This document shows, in pieces, positions 31,681-39,972 of a stretch of 64,000 nt of DNA (position 1 is its first letter; every line of letters starts with the position of its first letter). A program made the translations under genes and the position numbers. The notes under the pieces are model-generated. The model was not told the DNA's origin and made no database searches. It was given only the letters and a program-made list of their open reading frames with translations. Where the stretch lies: assembly GCF_016863615.1 (NCBI RefSeq), contig NZ_BOPF01000032.1:1-64000 (forward strand). The letters are read 5' to 3'. The stretch comes from Virgisporangium aliadipatigenens. Its GTDB lineage: Bacteria; Actinomycetota; Actinomycetes; Mycobacteriales; Micromonosporaceae.

Positions 31681-33000
31681 ATGAAGCACAATGAGCGGAT
31701 GTCGATGTTCGCAGCGGTTGAGGCGCCGATCAGCATCGCCGGCCGGACCCGCCTCTCCGGCGACCTGCACACCGCCGCCGCGCGGCTCGCCACCCGCCTC
31801 GGCGGGGCGAGGGCGGTCGCCGTGCACGCCACGCCGTCCCTGGAGACCGTGGTGGGGGTGCTCGCCGGGCTGCACGCGGGCGTTCCGGTCGTGCCGGTGC
31901 CGCCGGACTCCGGGCCGCTGGAACGCGAGCACATCCTGCGCGACAGCGGCGCGGAGATCGTGCTGTCCGAGGAGACCGTCGACCTCGACGCCACCGGGCC
32001 CGAGGCGCCCGCCGTGCAGCGGGATCCCGCGCTGATCCTCTACACGAGCGGCACGACCGGACCGCCGAAGGGTGTCGCCCTGTCGCGCGCCGCGATCGCC
32101 GCCGGGCTCGACGGGCTCGCCGAGGCCTGGCAGTGGAACGCCGACGACACGCTCGTTCACGGCCTACCGCTGTACCACGTGCACGGGCTCGGCCTCGGCG
32201 TGCTCGGCGCGCTGCGCACCGGCTGCCGGCTGGTCCACACGGGACGGCCGGTGCCCGCCGCGTACGCGGCCGCGGGCGGGTCGCTCTACTTCGGCGTTCC
32301 CACGATCTGGTCGAGAATCGCGGCGGACCCGGGGGTGTCGCGGGCCCTGCGCCCGGCGCGCCTGCTCGTCTCCGGGTCGGCGGCGCTGCCGACACCGGTC
32401 TTCGCGGCACTGCGGGCGCGCAGCGGGCACGCGCCGGTCGAGCGGTACGGCATGACCGAAACGATGATCACGGTGAGCGCCCGCGCGGACGGCCCGCGCC
32501 GGCCGGGACATGTCGGCACGCCGATCCGCGGCGTCGAGACGAGGCGCAGCCCCGAGGGCGAACTGGAGATCCGCGGCGCCACGCTCTTCAGCGGCTACGT
32601 CGGCCGCCCCGAGGAGACGGCGAACGCGCACACCCCGGACGGCTGGTTCCGCACCGGCGACGCGGCGGAGATCGACGCGGACGGCTGGCACCGCATCCTC
32701 GGCCGGATCCGCACCGACCTGATCAAGAGCGGCGGCTTCCGGATCGGCGCGGGCGAGGTGGAGGACGCGCTGCTCACCCATCCGGCGGTGCGCGAGGCGG
32801 CGGTGGTCGGCGCGCCGCACGCGGACCTGGGCGAGCAGGTGGTCGCCTACGTGGTGGCCGACGGCGTGGCCGAACGCGCCCTGATCGAACACGTCGCGAC
32901 GAGCCTGTCCGTCCACAAGCGACCCCGCCGGGTGGTGTTCGTCGAGTCGTTGCCCCGCAACGGCATGGGCAAGCTGCAGAAACACCTGCTCCAGAAATAG
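31681..33000 (+). CDS. Acyl-CoA synthetase, malonyl-CoA-synthetase-like
   Basis: A 439-residue ANL-superfamily adenylating enzyme. The AMP-binding loop 'LYTSGTTGPPKG' lies near residues 120-131, 'RYGMTET' near 257-263, 'GWFRTGD' near 321-327 and the C-terminal 'KSGGFRIGAGEVED' hinge with the catalytic Lys in 'RNGMGKLQK'. The short length and motifs resemble actinobacterial MatB enzymes that make malonyl- or methylmalonyl-CoA; this substrate is tentative. It starts immediately after the GlxA stop. An alternative start is ATG 31699. Followed by a strong terminator. Confidence 0.88.
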   Translation: MKHNERMSMFAAVEAPISIAGRTRLSGDLHTAAARLATRLGGARAVAVHATPSLETVVGVLAGLHAGVPVVPVPPDSGPLEREHILRDSGAEIVLSEETVDLDATGPEAPAVQRDPALILYTSGTTGPPKGVALSRAAIAAGLDGLAEAWQWNADDTLVHGLPLYHVHGLGLGVLGALRTGCRLVHTGRPVPAAYAAAGGSLYFGVPTIWSRIAADPGVSRALRPARLLVSGSAALPTPVFAALRARSGHAPVERYGMTETMITVSARADGPRRPGHVGTPIRGVETRRSPEGELEIRGATLFSGYVGRPEETANAHTPDGWFRTGDAAEIDADGWHRILGRIRTDLIKSGGFRIGAGEVEDALLTHPAVREAAVVGAPHADLGEQVVAYVVADGVAERALIEHVATSLSVHKRPRRVVFVESLPRNGMGKLQKHLLQK

Positions 33001-33005
33001 GGCGA

Positions 33006-33037
33006 CGCCCCCGGATCCGTCCGTGGATCCGGGGGCG
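33006..33037. terminator. Bidirectional hairpin terminator
   Basis: CGCCCCCGGATCC (33006-33018) and its exact complement (33025-33037) around a six-base loop, between convergent genes. Confidence 0.85.
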
Positions 33038-33052
33038 CCTGAAGGGGAGCTT

Positions 33053-33622
33053 CTATCGCGTGGACGTCGTCCAGTAGTGGTCGTCGCGACGGTCGCAGGG
33101 CCAGAGCGTCAGCCTGGCGTCGCGCCCGCCGGCGCCGTTCACGCCGTCGACGTCGAGGCACAGGTCGGTCTGCACGTGCCGCAGCATGAACCGCGACCGG
33201 TTGCCCACCGCCGTGAACATCTGGTTGTCCCGGTCGCCCAGGATGCAGCGGTACTCGGAGACCGGCGTTCCCTCGTCGACCTCGCCGCCGCCCGGCACGT
33301 CGAGGCACAGCCCGTCGCGGTCGTTCATGATGGCGAACTCGTCGCTGCGGTCGTTGACGCTCAGGAGCCAGAACTGCTGGTTGTCCCCGCTGCCCGGCCG
33401 GCAGTCGTACTGGCTGACCGGCCCGCCCTCGCGACCGTTGCCGGTGCCGGGCAGGTCGACGCACATACCCGTCATCACGTTGCGGATCAGGAACGGCCGG
33501 CGGCTGTCGAAGGGCGCCGCTTCGGTGCGGTCGTCCGCTGACGCGGGTGCCGCCAGGGTGAAGGCGCTGGCCACGACCAGCGCCACCGTGAAGATCGCTC
33601 GAGTGATGTCTCGGGTACGCAT
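33053..33622 (-). CDS. Secreted ricin-B-type lectin domain protein
   Basis: A 189-residue exported protein. Residues 1-29 are a signal peptide ending 'APASADD'. The mature part is a single beta-trefoil with three similar repeats: 'MCVDLPGTG...NQQFW', 'LCLDVPGGG...DNQMF' and 'LCLDVDGVN...DHYW', each with the paired Cys and Q-x-W-like strand of RICIN domains. It should bind galactose- or xylose-containing glycans outside the cell. No catalytic domain is attached. The 228 bases upstream to the kinase gene carry no gene; both promoters must be there. Confidence 0.9.
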   Translation of the reverse strand: MRTRDITRAIFTVALVVASAFTLAAPASADDRTEAAPFDSRRPFLIRNVMTGMCVDLPGTGNGREGGPVSQYDCRPGSGDNQQFWLLSVNDRSDEFAIMNDRDGLCLDVPGGGEVDEGTPVSEYRCILGDRDNQMFTAVGNRSRFMLRHVQTDLCLDVDGVNGAGGRDARLTLWPCDRRDDHYWTTSTR

Positions 33623-33850
33623 AGTTGCACTCTAAGCAACCAAACGCATACTGTGGGCTAAATCCGACAAATAGGTAAGCGTCAGCGAACGCAACACGCC
33701 GTCACCCGGTTACGGGCCGGACGTTACAGAACCGGAGGACGACGGTCGGAGGAGCCGCACAAAACTGCGCTTGCAGCGGGCTCACCTCACCGATGGTCGA
33801 TACATTGCCACTGCTCGTAACCGGCGATAACCGCGCGGAGGTCCATTCCG

Positions 33851-35464
33851 GTGCAGCGTCAGCGCACGCTCAGCCCTCAGGTGCTGGGCCCCGACGGCAC
33901 GGTCGTCACCCGCAAGTACACCCTGATCGAGGAACTCGGCCGGGGCGCGAACGGCACGGTCTGGCGCGCTCGCGCGCACACCACGGGCCGCGAGTACGCG
34001 ATCAAGATCCTGCACGCGGATCAGGTGAGCGCGCCGAAGGCGCTGGCCCGGTTCCTGCAGGAGCGCACGATCCTGCTCAAGCTGCGCCACCCCAACCTCG
34101 TCGCCGTGCACGACCTGCTCACCACGAACGACGGTGCGCCGGCCCTGGTGCTCGACCTGGTGACCGGCGGCACACTGCGGGAGTTCCTCCGGGAAAGAAG
34201 AACCCTGCCCCCGGCGGAGGCCGCGCGCCTGCTCGGACAGGTCGCCTCGGCGCTGGCCGCCGCCCACGCGCACGGCATCGTGCACCGCGACCTCAAGCCG
34301 GACAACATCCTGCTCGCGCCGCTGATGGACGGCTCGATCCAGGCCCGGCTCACCGACTTCGGCATCGCCCGCCTGCCGGGCAGCTCCAACAACCTCACCA
34401 CCACCGGCGCCGTGCTCGGCACGCCCAACTACATGGCCCCCGAGGTCATCGAGGGCCGGCCCGCCACCGAGGCCGCCGACGTGTACGCGCTCGGGATCCT
34501 GCTCTACGAACTCCTCGTCGGGCGGCCGCCGTTCGACGACGAGTGCGACACCGTGATCCTGCTCCGGCACACCCGCGCCGCCCCGAAGCCGGTCACCGGC
34601 ATCCCGGTGCGGTTCTGGGCGCTGATCGAGTCCTGCCTGGACCGCAACACGCAGCGCCGCCCCGACGCCGCGGCGCTGGTCGACACGCTCGCCTCCCTCG
34701 CGGACGAGAGCACCGGCCTGCCGGCCTCGCCGCCCCGCCCGCGCGGCACGTACCTGCCCGCCGACGAGCCGTCCGCGCAGGAGAGCGCACCACCCGTGCC
34801 GCAGCAGCGGCGCCGTCGCTGGAAGCGGTCGGCCATCGCCGCCACCACGGCCGTGGTGCTGCTGATGGTGATCGCCGCCGGCGGCTACCTCGTCACCCGG
34901 CACGGCGGCACCGGCCACAACGCCGACACCGCGGCCGCCGCGACGGCTCCCCCGCCCACCGAAGCGGAGTCCGGCGCGGGTGGCGCGGGCGTACCCGTCG
35001 TCGACGACTCCGGCGTGGCCGCCGCCGGCCCCGCGGCCGCCACGTCGGGCGTTCCGTCGTCCGGGCCGCCGCCGCGCATGGCCGCCCCGGCCGGCGGCAC
35101 CCCCGAGGGCTACGGGCCGTGGCGCTGCGCCGACTTCAGGTGGGCGCTGATGCATCCCGTGCTCGGCAAGACCTGCAACGCCACGGGCCCGTCCGTGCGC
35201 ATCCTGGCGACGTTGAAGGCGGCACCGGGCGCGCAGACCGACGTCAGCATCGCCGTGCAGAACACCGCCACGGACCAGGTCGTCGGTGGGCCGTTCACCT
35301 GCGCCGGGCTGAAGTACACGGAGACCGCGCCGGAGCAGAGCTGTGGGCCGTTCGCCGTGGACCTGCCGAAGGGCGGCAAGTACCGGGTGATCGCCACCTG
35401 GAAGTACACCGACGCCGGCATCGTGCCGGGCGGGGCGGTGCGCGGCGACACGTTCGAGTGGTGA
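33851..35464 (+). CDS. Transmembrane Ser/Thr protein kinase with an extracellular domain
   Basis: A 537-residue PknB-like kinase. The catalytic domain (about 23-285) has 'LGRGANGTVW' (P-loop), 'AIKIL' (Lys), 'HRDLKPDN' and 'DFGIA', then 'GTPNYMAPE', so it is active-looking. A Pro-rich juxtamembrane part precedes one membrane helix (about 322-345). Outside, an Ala/Pro/Thr linker and a 140-residue Cys-containing domain (about 400-537) replace the usual PASTA repeats; I do not recognise this domain, which is presumably a sensor. The GTG start and following methyltransferase gene, 13 bases downstream, suggest an operon. Confidence 0.92.
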   Translation: MQRQRTLSPQVLGPDGTVVTRKYTLIEELGRGANGTVWRARAHTTGREYAIKILHADQVSAPKALARFLQERTILLKLRHPNLVAVHDLLTTNDGAPALVLDLVTGGTLREFLRERRTLPPAEAARLLGQVASALAAAHAHGIVHRDLKPDNILLAPLMDGSIQARLTDFGIARLPGSSNNLTTTGAVLGTPNYMAPEVIEGRPATEAADVYALGILLYELLVGRPPFDDECDTVILLRHTRAAPKPVTGIPVRFWALIESCLDRNTQRRPDAAALVDTLASLADESTGLPASPPRPRGTYLPADEPSAQESAPPVPQQRRRRWKRSAIAATTAVVLLMVIAAGGYLVTRHGGTGHNADTAAAATAPPPTEAESGAGGAGVPVVDDSGVAAAGPAAATSGVPSSGPPPRMAAPAGGTPEGYGPWRCADFRWALMHPVLGKTCNATGPSVRILATLKAAPGAQTDVSIAVQNTATDQVVGGPFTCAGLKYTETAPEQSCGPFAVDLPKGGKYRVIATWKYTDAGIVPGGAVRGDTFEW

Positions 35465-35477
35465 AGACTCGGGCGTC

Positions 35478-36113
35478 GTGAGCAGCTTTCTGGAGCACAC
35501 CCGGTCGCTGCCGGCGTCGTACGTTCCGGAGATCGCGCTGCACCAGGCCGACGACGCCATCGCGCTCTGGGAGCGCACCGAGGAGGCCGCGGGCGGGGCG
35601 CGGCTGGCGCCGCCGTTCTGGGCGTTCGCGTGGGCGGGCGGGCAGGCGGTGGCACGCTACCTGCTCGACCACGCCGACCTGGTGGCCGGTCGCAGCGTGC
35701 TCGACCTCGCCGCCGGTGGCGGCATCGTGGCCATCGCCGCCGCGCGTGCCGGTGCGGCCCGGGTCGTCGCCACCGAGATCGACCCCACCGCTGTCGAGAT
35801 CCTCCGGGTGAACGCCATGAGCAACGGCGTCTCCGTCGAGGCCCTGCTGGGCGACGTGCTCGACGACACCACGCTCGCCGCGGACGTGGTGACGGCCGGC
35901 GACGTCTTCTACAGCCGGGAGATGGCGCGGCGGATGCTGGCGTTCCTGGACCGCGCGGCGGCCCGCGGGTCGCTGGTGCTGGTCGGCGACCCCGGCCGCG
36001 CCTACCTGCCGCGCGAGCGGTTCACGGCCGTGGCGGAGTACCCGGTGCCGACGACGCTCGCGCTCGAGGACGCCGAGGTCAAGGCCACCACCGTCTGGCG
36101 CCTCACGCCCTGA
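35478..36113 (+). CDS. Class I SAM-dependent methyltransferase (ETFB-lysine-methyltransferase-like)
   Basis: A 211-residue Rossmann-fold methyltransferase. 'PPFWAFAWAGGQAVARYLLD' (residues about 45-64) and motif I 'VLDLAAGGGIVAIAAA' (about 74-89), then 'VVATEIDP', match the METTL20/nicotinamide-N-methyltransferase-like group, which modifies lysines in proteins such as the ETF beta subunit. Here the target is unknown. It begins 13 bases after the kinase stop, likely on the same transcript. Confidence 0.88.
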   Translation: MSSFLEHTRSLPASYVPEIALHQADDAIALWERTEEAAGGARLAPPFWAFAWAGGQAVARYLLDHADLVAGRSVLDLAAGGGIVAIAAARAGAARVVATEIDPTAVEILRVNAMSNGVSVEALLGDVLDDTTLAADVVTAGDVFYSREMARRMLAFLDRAAARGSLVLVGDPGRAYLPRERFTAVAEYPVPTTLALEDAEVKATTVWRLTP

Positions 36114-36181
36114 CGCCCACGCTCCACCTGCTCATCGAACCCTGTCTCCGTCCTTGACGGCGCTCTCCGGCGCTGCCTATC

Positions 36182-36212
36182 CTAACGCCGTTAGAATATC
36201 TAACAACGTTAG
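36182..36212. promoter_or_regulatory. Two tandem TetR-type operators
   Basis: CTAACGCCGTTAG (36182-36194) and CTAACAACGTTAG (36200-36212) are two copies of the palindrome CTAAC-N3-GTTAG with 18 bases between centres, about 50 bases upstream of the NTF2-like gene. A third copy precedes the nearby tetR gene, so these are very likely its binding sites. Confidence 0.8.
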
Positions 36213-36263
36213 GAGTATGCGGCGCGGACCGCTGCCGCACCGACTCGAGCCAAGGAGACTGAC

Positions 36264-36824
36264 ATGCGTACGCGTACCTTCGTTCCCGGCCTCGCCGGCA
36301 TGGTGGCCGCAGCGGCCCTGATCGCAGGCATCGTCGTTGCCGGGCCCGCGGCCTCCTCCGCGGCGTCGCCCGGGGAACGGCCCGCGCAGCAGGTCGTGGA
36401 TGCACAGAAGCACGAGACGGACCGGGTGCCGGCGATCGGGCGGCGGTGGGCCGCCGCGTGGATGACCACCGACACCCGCGATCTGGCGCGGCTCTACACC
36501 AGGGACGCGGTCTACACGGACCGCGCCCTGAACCTGGTGTTCCACGGCCGGGAGGGGGTTGTGGAATGGGAGACCGGTTCCCATCAGCTCGTCGGGAATC
36601 TCGGGTTCGAGGTGACCGGTGGCTTCCGCGGGAGCGACGGGGTGGTGGTCGAGGGGGTGTTCACCGGCCACATCGTCGGTGCGCCCCGTCCGTTCGCGGT
36701 GCCGACGGTGACCGTGCTGCGGCTGCGCGGAGACCTGATCCGGTCGAGTAGCGACTACTACAACCGGGGTGAAATCCTCAGCGATTCCGGTCTGCCCGCG
36801 GACTGGACCCCGACCGGCAACTGA
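36264..36824 (+). CDS. Exported SnoaL/NTF2-like protein
   Basis: A 186-residue protein with a signal peptide (residues 1-34, 'AAALIAGIVVAGPAASSAAS') and one NTF2-like fold domain (about 55-175; 'WAAAWMTTDTRDLARLYTRD', 'VFHGREGVVEWE'). Such domains are small ligand-binding or isomerase-like cones; the function of exported ones is unknown. Controlled, by all appearance, by the TetR protein encoded convergently, through two operators upstream. Confidence 0.85.
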   Translation: MRTRTFVPGLAGMVAAAALIAGIVVAGPAASSAASPGERPAQQVVDAQKHETDRVPAIGRRWAAAWMTTDTRDLARLYTRDAVYTDRALNLVFHGREGVVEWETGSHQLVGNLGFEVTGGFRGSDGVVVEGVFTGHIVGAPRPFAVPTVTVLRLRGDLIRSSSDYYNRGEILSDSGLPADWTPTGN

Positions 36825-36827
36825 TGC

Positions 36828-37430
36828 CTACGCGTCGCCCGGCGGGTCGGTCCGCCAGCCGCGAAGCAGCGCGTCCAGCGCCTGCTGGGCGAGCCGCCGG
36901 GCACGCTCGTTGCCGACAGTGCCGATGCGGCCGAGTGACGCTATGCCGTACAGGGTGCCCCAGACGATGTCGCAGGCCTCGCCGAAATCGGCCAGAACCA
37001 CGTCGTGGGCCTCCGACCACGTGGTGAGCAGTTCCTTCAGAACGCCGACGGTGGGGGCCGCCGCGCGCAGCCGCTCGTCCGCGTCGACGGCATCGCCGTT
37101 CATGATCTGATACAGATGCGGGTGGTCGCCGGCGAACCGCACGTACTCGGACGCGAGCCGCATCATGCGCCGGTCGATGTCGGGCTCCTCGGGGGCCTGC
37201 TGGAGCTCGGCCAGCATCAGGCGGTGGCCGTGCGCGACGAGTTCCAGCACGAGCGCGTCCTTGTTGGCGAAGTGCTGGTAGACGACGGGTGCGGAGTATT
37301 CGACGTCGGTGGCGATGCGCCGGACCGTCAACGCGGTGACACCCTCGTTTTCGAGGATGTGCAACGCGGCCTCGACGATTCGTGCGCGGGTGCTCGCGCG
37401 TTCGCGGGCCCGTCTGGTGCTGGTCGGCAT
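36828..37430 (-). CDS. TetR-family transcriptional repressor
   Basis: A 200-residue regulator: N-terminal helix-turn-helix (about 10-58, 'ALHILENEGVTALTVRRIAT', 'VVYQHFANKDALV') and a C-terminal ligand domain of the WHG type. ATG 37430 has GAGGTGAC at correct spacing; an earlier in-frame start at 37478 would overlap the operator and is rejected. The operator CTAACAACGTTAG lies 42 bases upstream, so the gene is probably autoregulated and controls the convergent NTF2-like gene. Confidence 0.92.
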   Translation of the reverse strand: MPTSTRRARERASTRARIVEAALHILENEGVTALTVRRIATDVEYSAPVVYQHFANKDALVLELVAHGHRLMLAELQQAPEEPDIDRRMMRLASEYVRFAGDHPHLYQIMNGDAVDADERLRAAAPTVGVLKELLTTWSEAHDVVLADFGEACDIVWGTLYGIASLGRIGTVGNERARRLAQQALDALLRGWRTDPPGDA

Positions 37431-37471
37431 CGTTGTCACCTCGCTTCCGGCGGGTTCACGGCGCAGCGATC

Positions 37472-37484
37472 CTAACAACGTTAG
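37472..37484. promoter_or_regulatory. TetR-type operator (autoregulatory site)
   Basis: CTAACAACGTTAG, identical to the second site before the NTF2-like gene, located between the cyclase stop and the tetR start. Confidence 0.8.
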
Positions 37485-37494
37485 AAGTCCTCGA

Positions 37495-38163
37495 TCACGT
37501 CACGATCGCGAACGCGCGCACCGGGAACGTCCCCAGCCCCGCCACCCGCACCGGCGTGGCGAAGAAGCGGAACCCGTTCGCCGGCAGGGCGTCCAGCCCG
37601 GTGAGGTGCTCCACGATGAGGATCCCCGCGGCGAGCAGTCCGGTGTGCGCGGGGCGGGCGGGTCCCTCGCTGAAGCAGTCGATGTTCACGGAGTCGATGC
37701 CGACCAGGGCGGGACGGCGCGCCACGAGCCACTCCACCCCGGACGCGGCCAGGAACGGCGCGGCGGAGTCGCCGTACGCGGCCGTCCCGAAGTGCCGGTC
37801 CCAGCCGGTGTGCAGCAGCACGGCGGCACCTGCGAGGTCGGCGTCGCCGAACGCCTCGGCGAGGGAGTCATCGGTGATCGCGCGGGAGGCGAACGACGCC
37901 CGGTACCCGGCCAGGTCGGCGCAGGACTCCAGCGGCACACCGGAGAGATCGGGGCCGGCGGCGTACCGGTGCGCGGGCGTGTCGAGGTAGGTGCCGGTGT
38001 TGGCCACCATCTCGATGCGCCCGATGTGGAACTCGGTCCCCGGCCCGTAGACCGCCGGCGAGTCCGCGCGGCTCAGGTGATCGCTGATGGCGGGGGCCGG
38101 CAGCCCGGGATAGGTGACCTGGCCGTCGGAGACGACGTGGTTCAGCTCGACGAAACGACCCAT
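37495..38163 (-). CDS. Cyclase family protein (kynurenine-formamidase-like)
   Basis: A 222-residue metal-dependent hydrolase/cyclase. The family motif (H-x-G-T-x-x-D-x-P-x-H) appears as 'NTGTYLDTPAH' near residues 53-63; Asp and the last His are kept while the first His is Asn. 'LLHTGWDRHFG' and 'GIDSVNIDC' also match the family, which includes bacterial kynurenine formamidase. Substrate is uncertain. Divergent from a LysR-type regulator that probably controls it. Confidence 0.88.
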   Translation of the reverse strand: MGRFVELNHVVSDGQVTYPGLPAPAISDHLSRADSPAVYGPGTEFHIGRIEMVANTGTYLDTPAHRYAAGPDLSGVPLESCADLAGYRASFASRAITDDSLAEAFGDADLAGAAVLLHTGWDRHFGTAAYGDSAAPFLAASGVEWLVARRPALVGIDSVNIDCFSEGPARPAHTGLLAAGILIVEHLTGLDALPANGFRFFATPVRVAGLGTFPVRAFAIVT

Positions 38164-38267
38164 GCGTCAGACCGTCGCACGTAGCGGCGCTAACGTGGTA
38201 GCGGCAATCCCTCAAGCAATGCTTTAGGAGGACTACCGTCGTCGCCCTGGATCCCCGGAAGCTGAGC

Positions 38268-39122
38268 GTGCTGGCGGCCATCGCGCGCTGCGGCAGCCTC
38301 TCCGGCGCGGCGGCCGCGTTGCACGTCACACCCTCGGCCGTCTCGCAGCAGCTGGCGCACCTCGAACGGCTCGTCGGCCGGCCGTTGGTGGACCGTTCGG
38401 CGCGGGGGACGGCGCTGACCGCGGCCGGCCGGGTGCTCGCCGCCAGGGCGGAGGCGATCGACGACGAACTGGCCGGCGCCGAACGCGACCTCGCCGCACT
38501 GGACGGGCGGGCCGCCGGCGGCGTGACCGTGGCGGCGTTCCCGACGGTGATCCGCAATCTGCTCGTCCCCGCCATGCGCACGCTCGGTGAGACCCACCCG
38601 GAGGTCGCGGTCCGCATCGTCGAGGGCGAGGGCGACTCGGCTCTCCGGCGGCTGCGCCACGGCGAGGTCGACGTCGTCATCATGGAACGCGACGCCGGCC
38701 TCGGGCTCGGCCGCCACCGCCAGATCACCGTGCTGCCGCTGCACACCGACCCGTACCGGATCGCGGTCCCCGCGAGCTGGCCCGAGCCGACCGGGCACGC
38801 CGACCTCGCCGACCGCCCGTGGATCGCCGGACCGCCCGGGACGGCCAGCGGGCAGGCCCTGGAGCGGCTCGGGTGGAGCGCCCGGGTGGCGCACGTGTGC
38901 GTCGACTACCCGACGACGTTGACGCTGGTCCGCGCGGGGCTGGGCGCCGCGGTCGTCCCGGCGCTCGCGCTGATGAATGAGGACCTTTCGGGGATACGGG
39001 CAACCAGGCTCACGGGAGCCGGAGCCAGGCGTCTCGACGGTCTCATCACGGGCAAGCGGAGCGGTTCGCCCGCCGCCGAGGCCCTTTTCGCCGCGATCCG
39101 CGAAGTGGTCAGGACGCTCTGA
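38268..39122 (+). CDS. LysR-family transcriptional regulator
   Basis: A regulator of at least 284 residues: helix-turn-helix ('GSLSGAAAALHVTPSAVSQQ') near residues 10-29 and a periplasmic-binding-like effector domain. The GTG at 38268 is the first legal start, but it lacks the first helix; the frame continues upstream as VVALDPRKLS, and AGGAGG (38226-38231) sits correctly spaced from a GTC codon at 38238, where a start would be expected. The palindrome AAGCAATGCTT (38214-38224) just upstream fits an autoregulatory site. Likely regulator of the divergent cyclase gene. Confidence 0.85.
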   Translation: MLAAIARCGSLSGAAAALHVTPSAVSQQLAHLERLVGRPLVDRSARGTALTAAGRVLAARAEAIDDELAGAERDLAALDGRAAGGVTVAAFPTVIRNLLVPAMRTLGETHPEVAVRIVEGEGDSALRRLRHGEVDVVIMERDAGLGLGRHRQITVLPLHTDPYRIAVPASWPEPTGHADLADRPWIAGPPGTASGQALERLGWSARVAHVCVDYPTTLTLVRAGLGAAVVPALALMNEDLSGIRATRLTGAGARRLDGLITGKRSGSPAAEALFAAIREVVRTL

Positions 39123-39942
39123 TCAGCACGTCGCCCGCGAGCCGGCCCCGCTCCGGCGTTCGTTCGACCGCGCCGCTCGCCAGCAGCGTGGTCAGCGCAG
39201 CCGCGCAGTCCTCCGCCCGGTACACGGTCTCGGTGAGCGCGAACTGCTTCAGCTCCGCCACCGTTCGCCACTCGACGGTGCGCAGGTGGGCGAGCAGTTC
39301 GCGGCGCAGCGGGCCGGGGTGCGGGCGCAGCGAGATGTCGAGCAGGTGCCCGTCCGGATCGCCCGGATCGCGGTAGCGCACCCCCGCGTACTCGTCCACG
39401 GCCCACAGTTCCGCCTTGAACGCCTCCAGCCGCTTGAGGTGCCCCGTCCCGAAGCCCACCAGCCGCGCGGCGCCGGCGGCGTCGACGAGCTCCACGCCGG
39501 CCGTCAGCGCGAAGCCGGTGCCACGCAACGCGTCGCGCTGCGCCGCCCAGTCCCCCGCCCCGGCCGTGAACATCAGCTCGCTCGGTCGCCCCGACGCGAC
39601 GGCCCGCAGCACGGCGTGCACCGGCGCCCCGTCGAGGAACGCGAACACCGGCGCACCCGCCGCGCCGGCGGCCGTCAGCGCGGCCGGCAGGTAGGTCTCC
39701 ACCGCGCCGCTGACGGTGAACACCTGCAGGTCGCCCGCGTCGTGGCGTTCCCCCGAAAAGAGCACGAGGGACAGGCGGCGGCCGCGGGGACCGAGGTCGG
39801 CGAGGGCGCGCACGACGGCCTCCGCCTCGGCGGGCGCGGCGCACGCCACCGTGGCGCGCTTGGCGTGCAGGGCCCCGGGAGCCCACGACTCCAGACAGCG
39901 GACCAGCAACTCCCGCACCACAGCGTCGAGGCTCACGCGCAT
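39109..39942 (-). CDS. Hypothetical protein with C-terminal winged-helix-like end
   Basis: A 277-residue soluble protein, not recognised. The N-terminal half is Ala-rich alpha/beta ('RLSLVLFSGERHDAGDLQVF', 'APVFAFLDGAP'), the middle has 'ELMFTAGAGDWAAQRDAL', and the C-terminal 70 residues look like a winged helix ('TVAELKQFALTETVYRAEDC', then 'LASGAVERT'). Order of parts faintly recalls methyltransferase-fold proteins of the TcmP type, but no SAM motif is visible. It overlaps the convergent LysR gene end by 14 bases. Confidence 0.75.
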   Translation of the reverse strand: MRVSLDAVVRELLVRCLESWAPGALHAKRATVACAAPAEAEAVVRALADLGPRGRRLSLVLFSGERHDAGDLQVFTVSGAVETYLPAALTAAGAAGAPVFAFLDGAPVHAVLRAVASGRPSELMFTAGAGDWAAQRDALRGTGFALTAGVELVDAAGAARLVGFGTGHLKRLEAFKAELWAVDEYAGVRYRDPGDPDGHLLDISLRPHPGPLRRELLAHLRTVEWRTVAELKQFALTETVYRAEDCAAALTTLLASGAVERTPERGRLAGDVLIRAS

Positions 39943-39972
39943 AGTCTCCTACGGCTGAGGTATGTATGGGGA

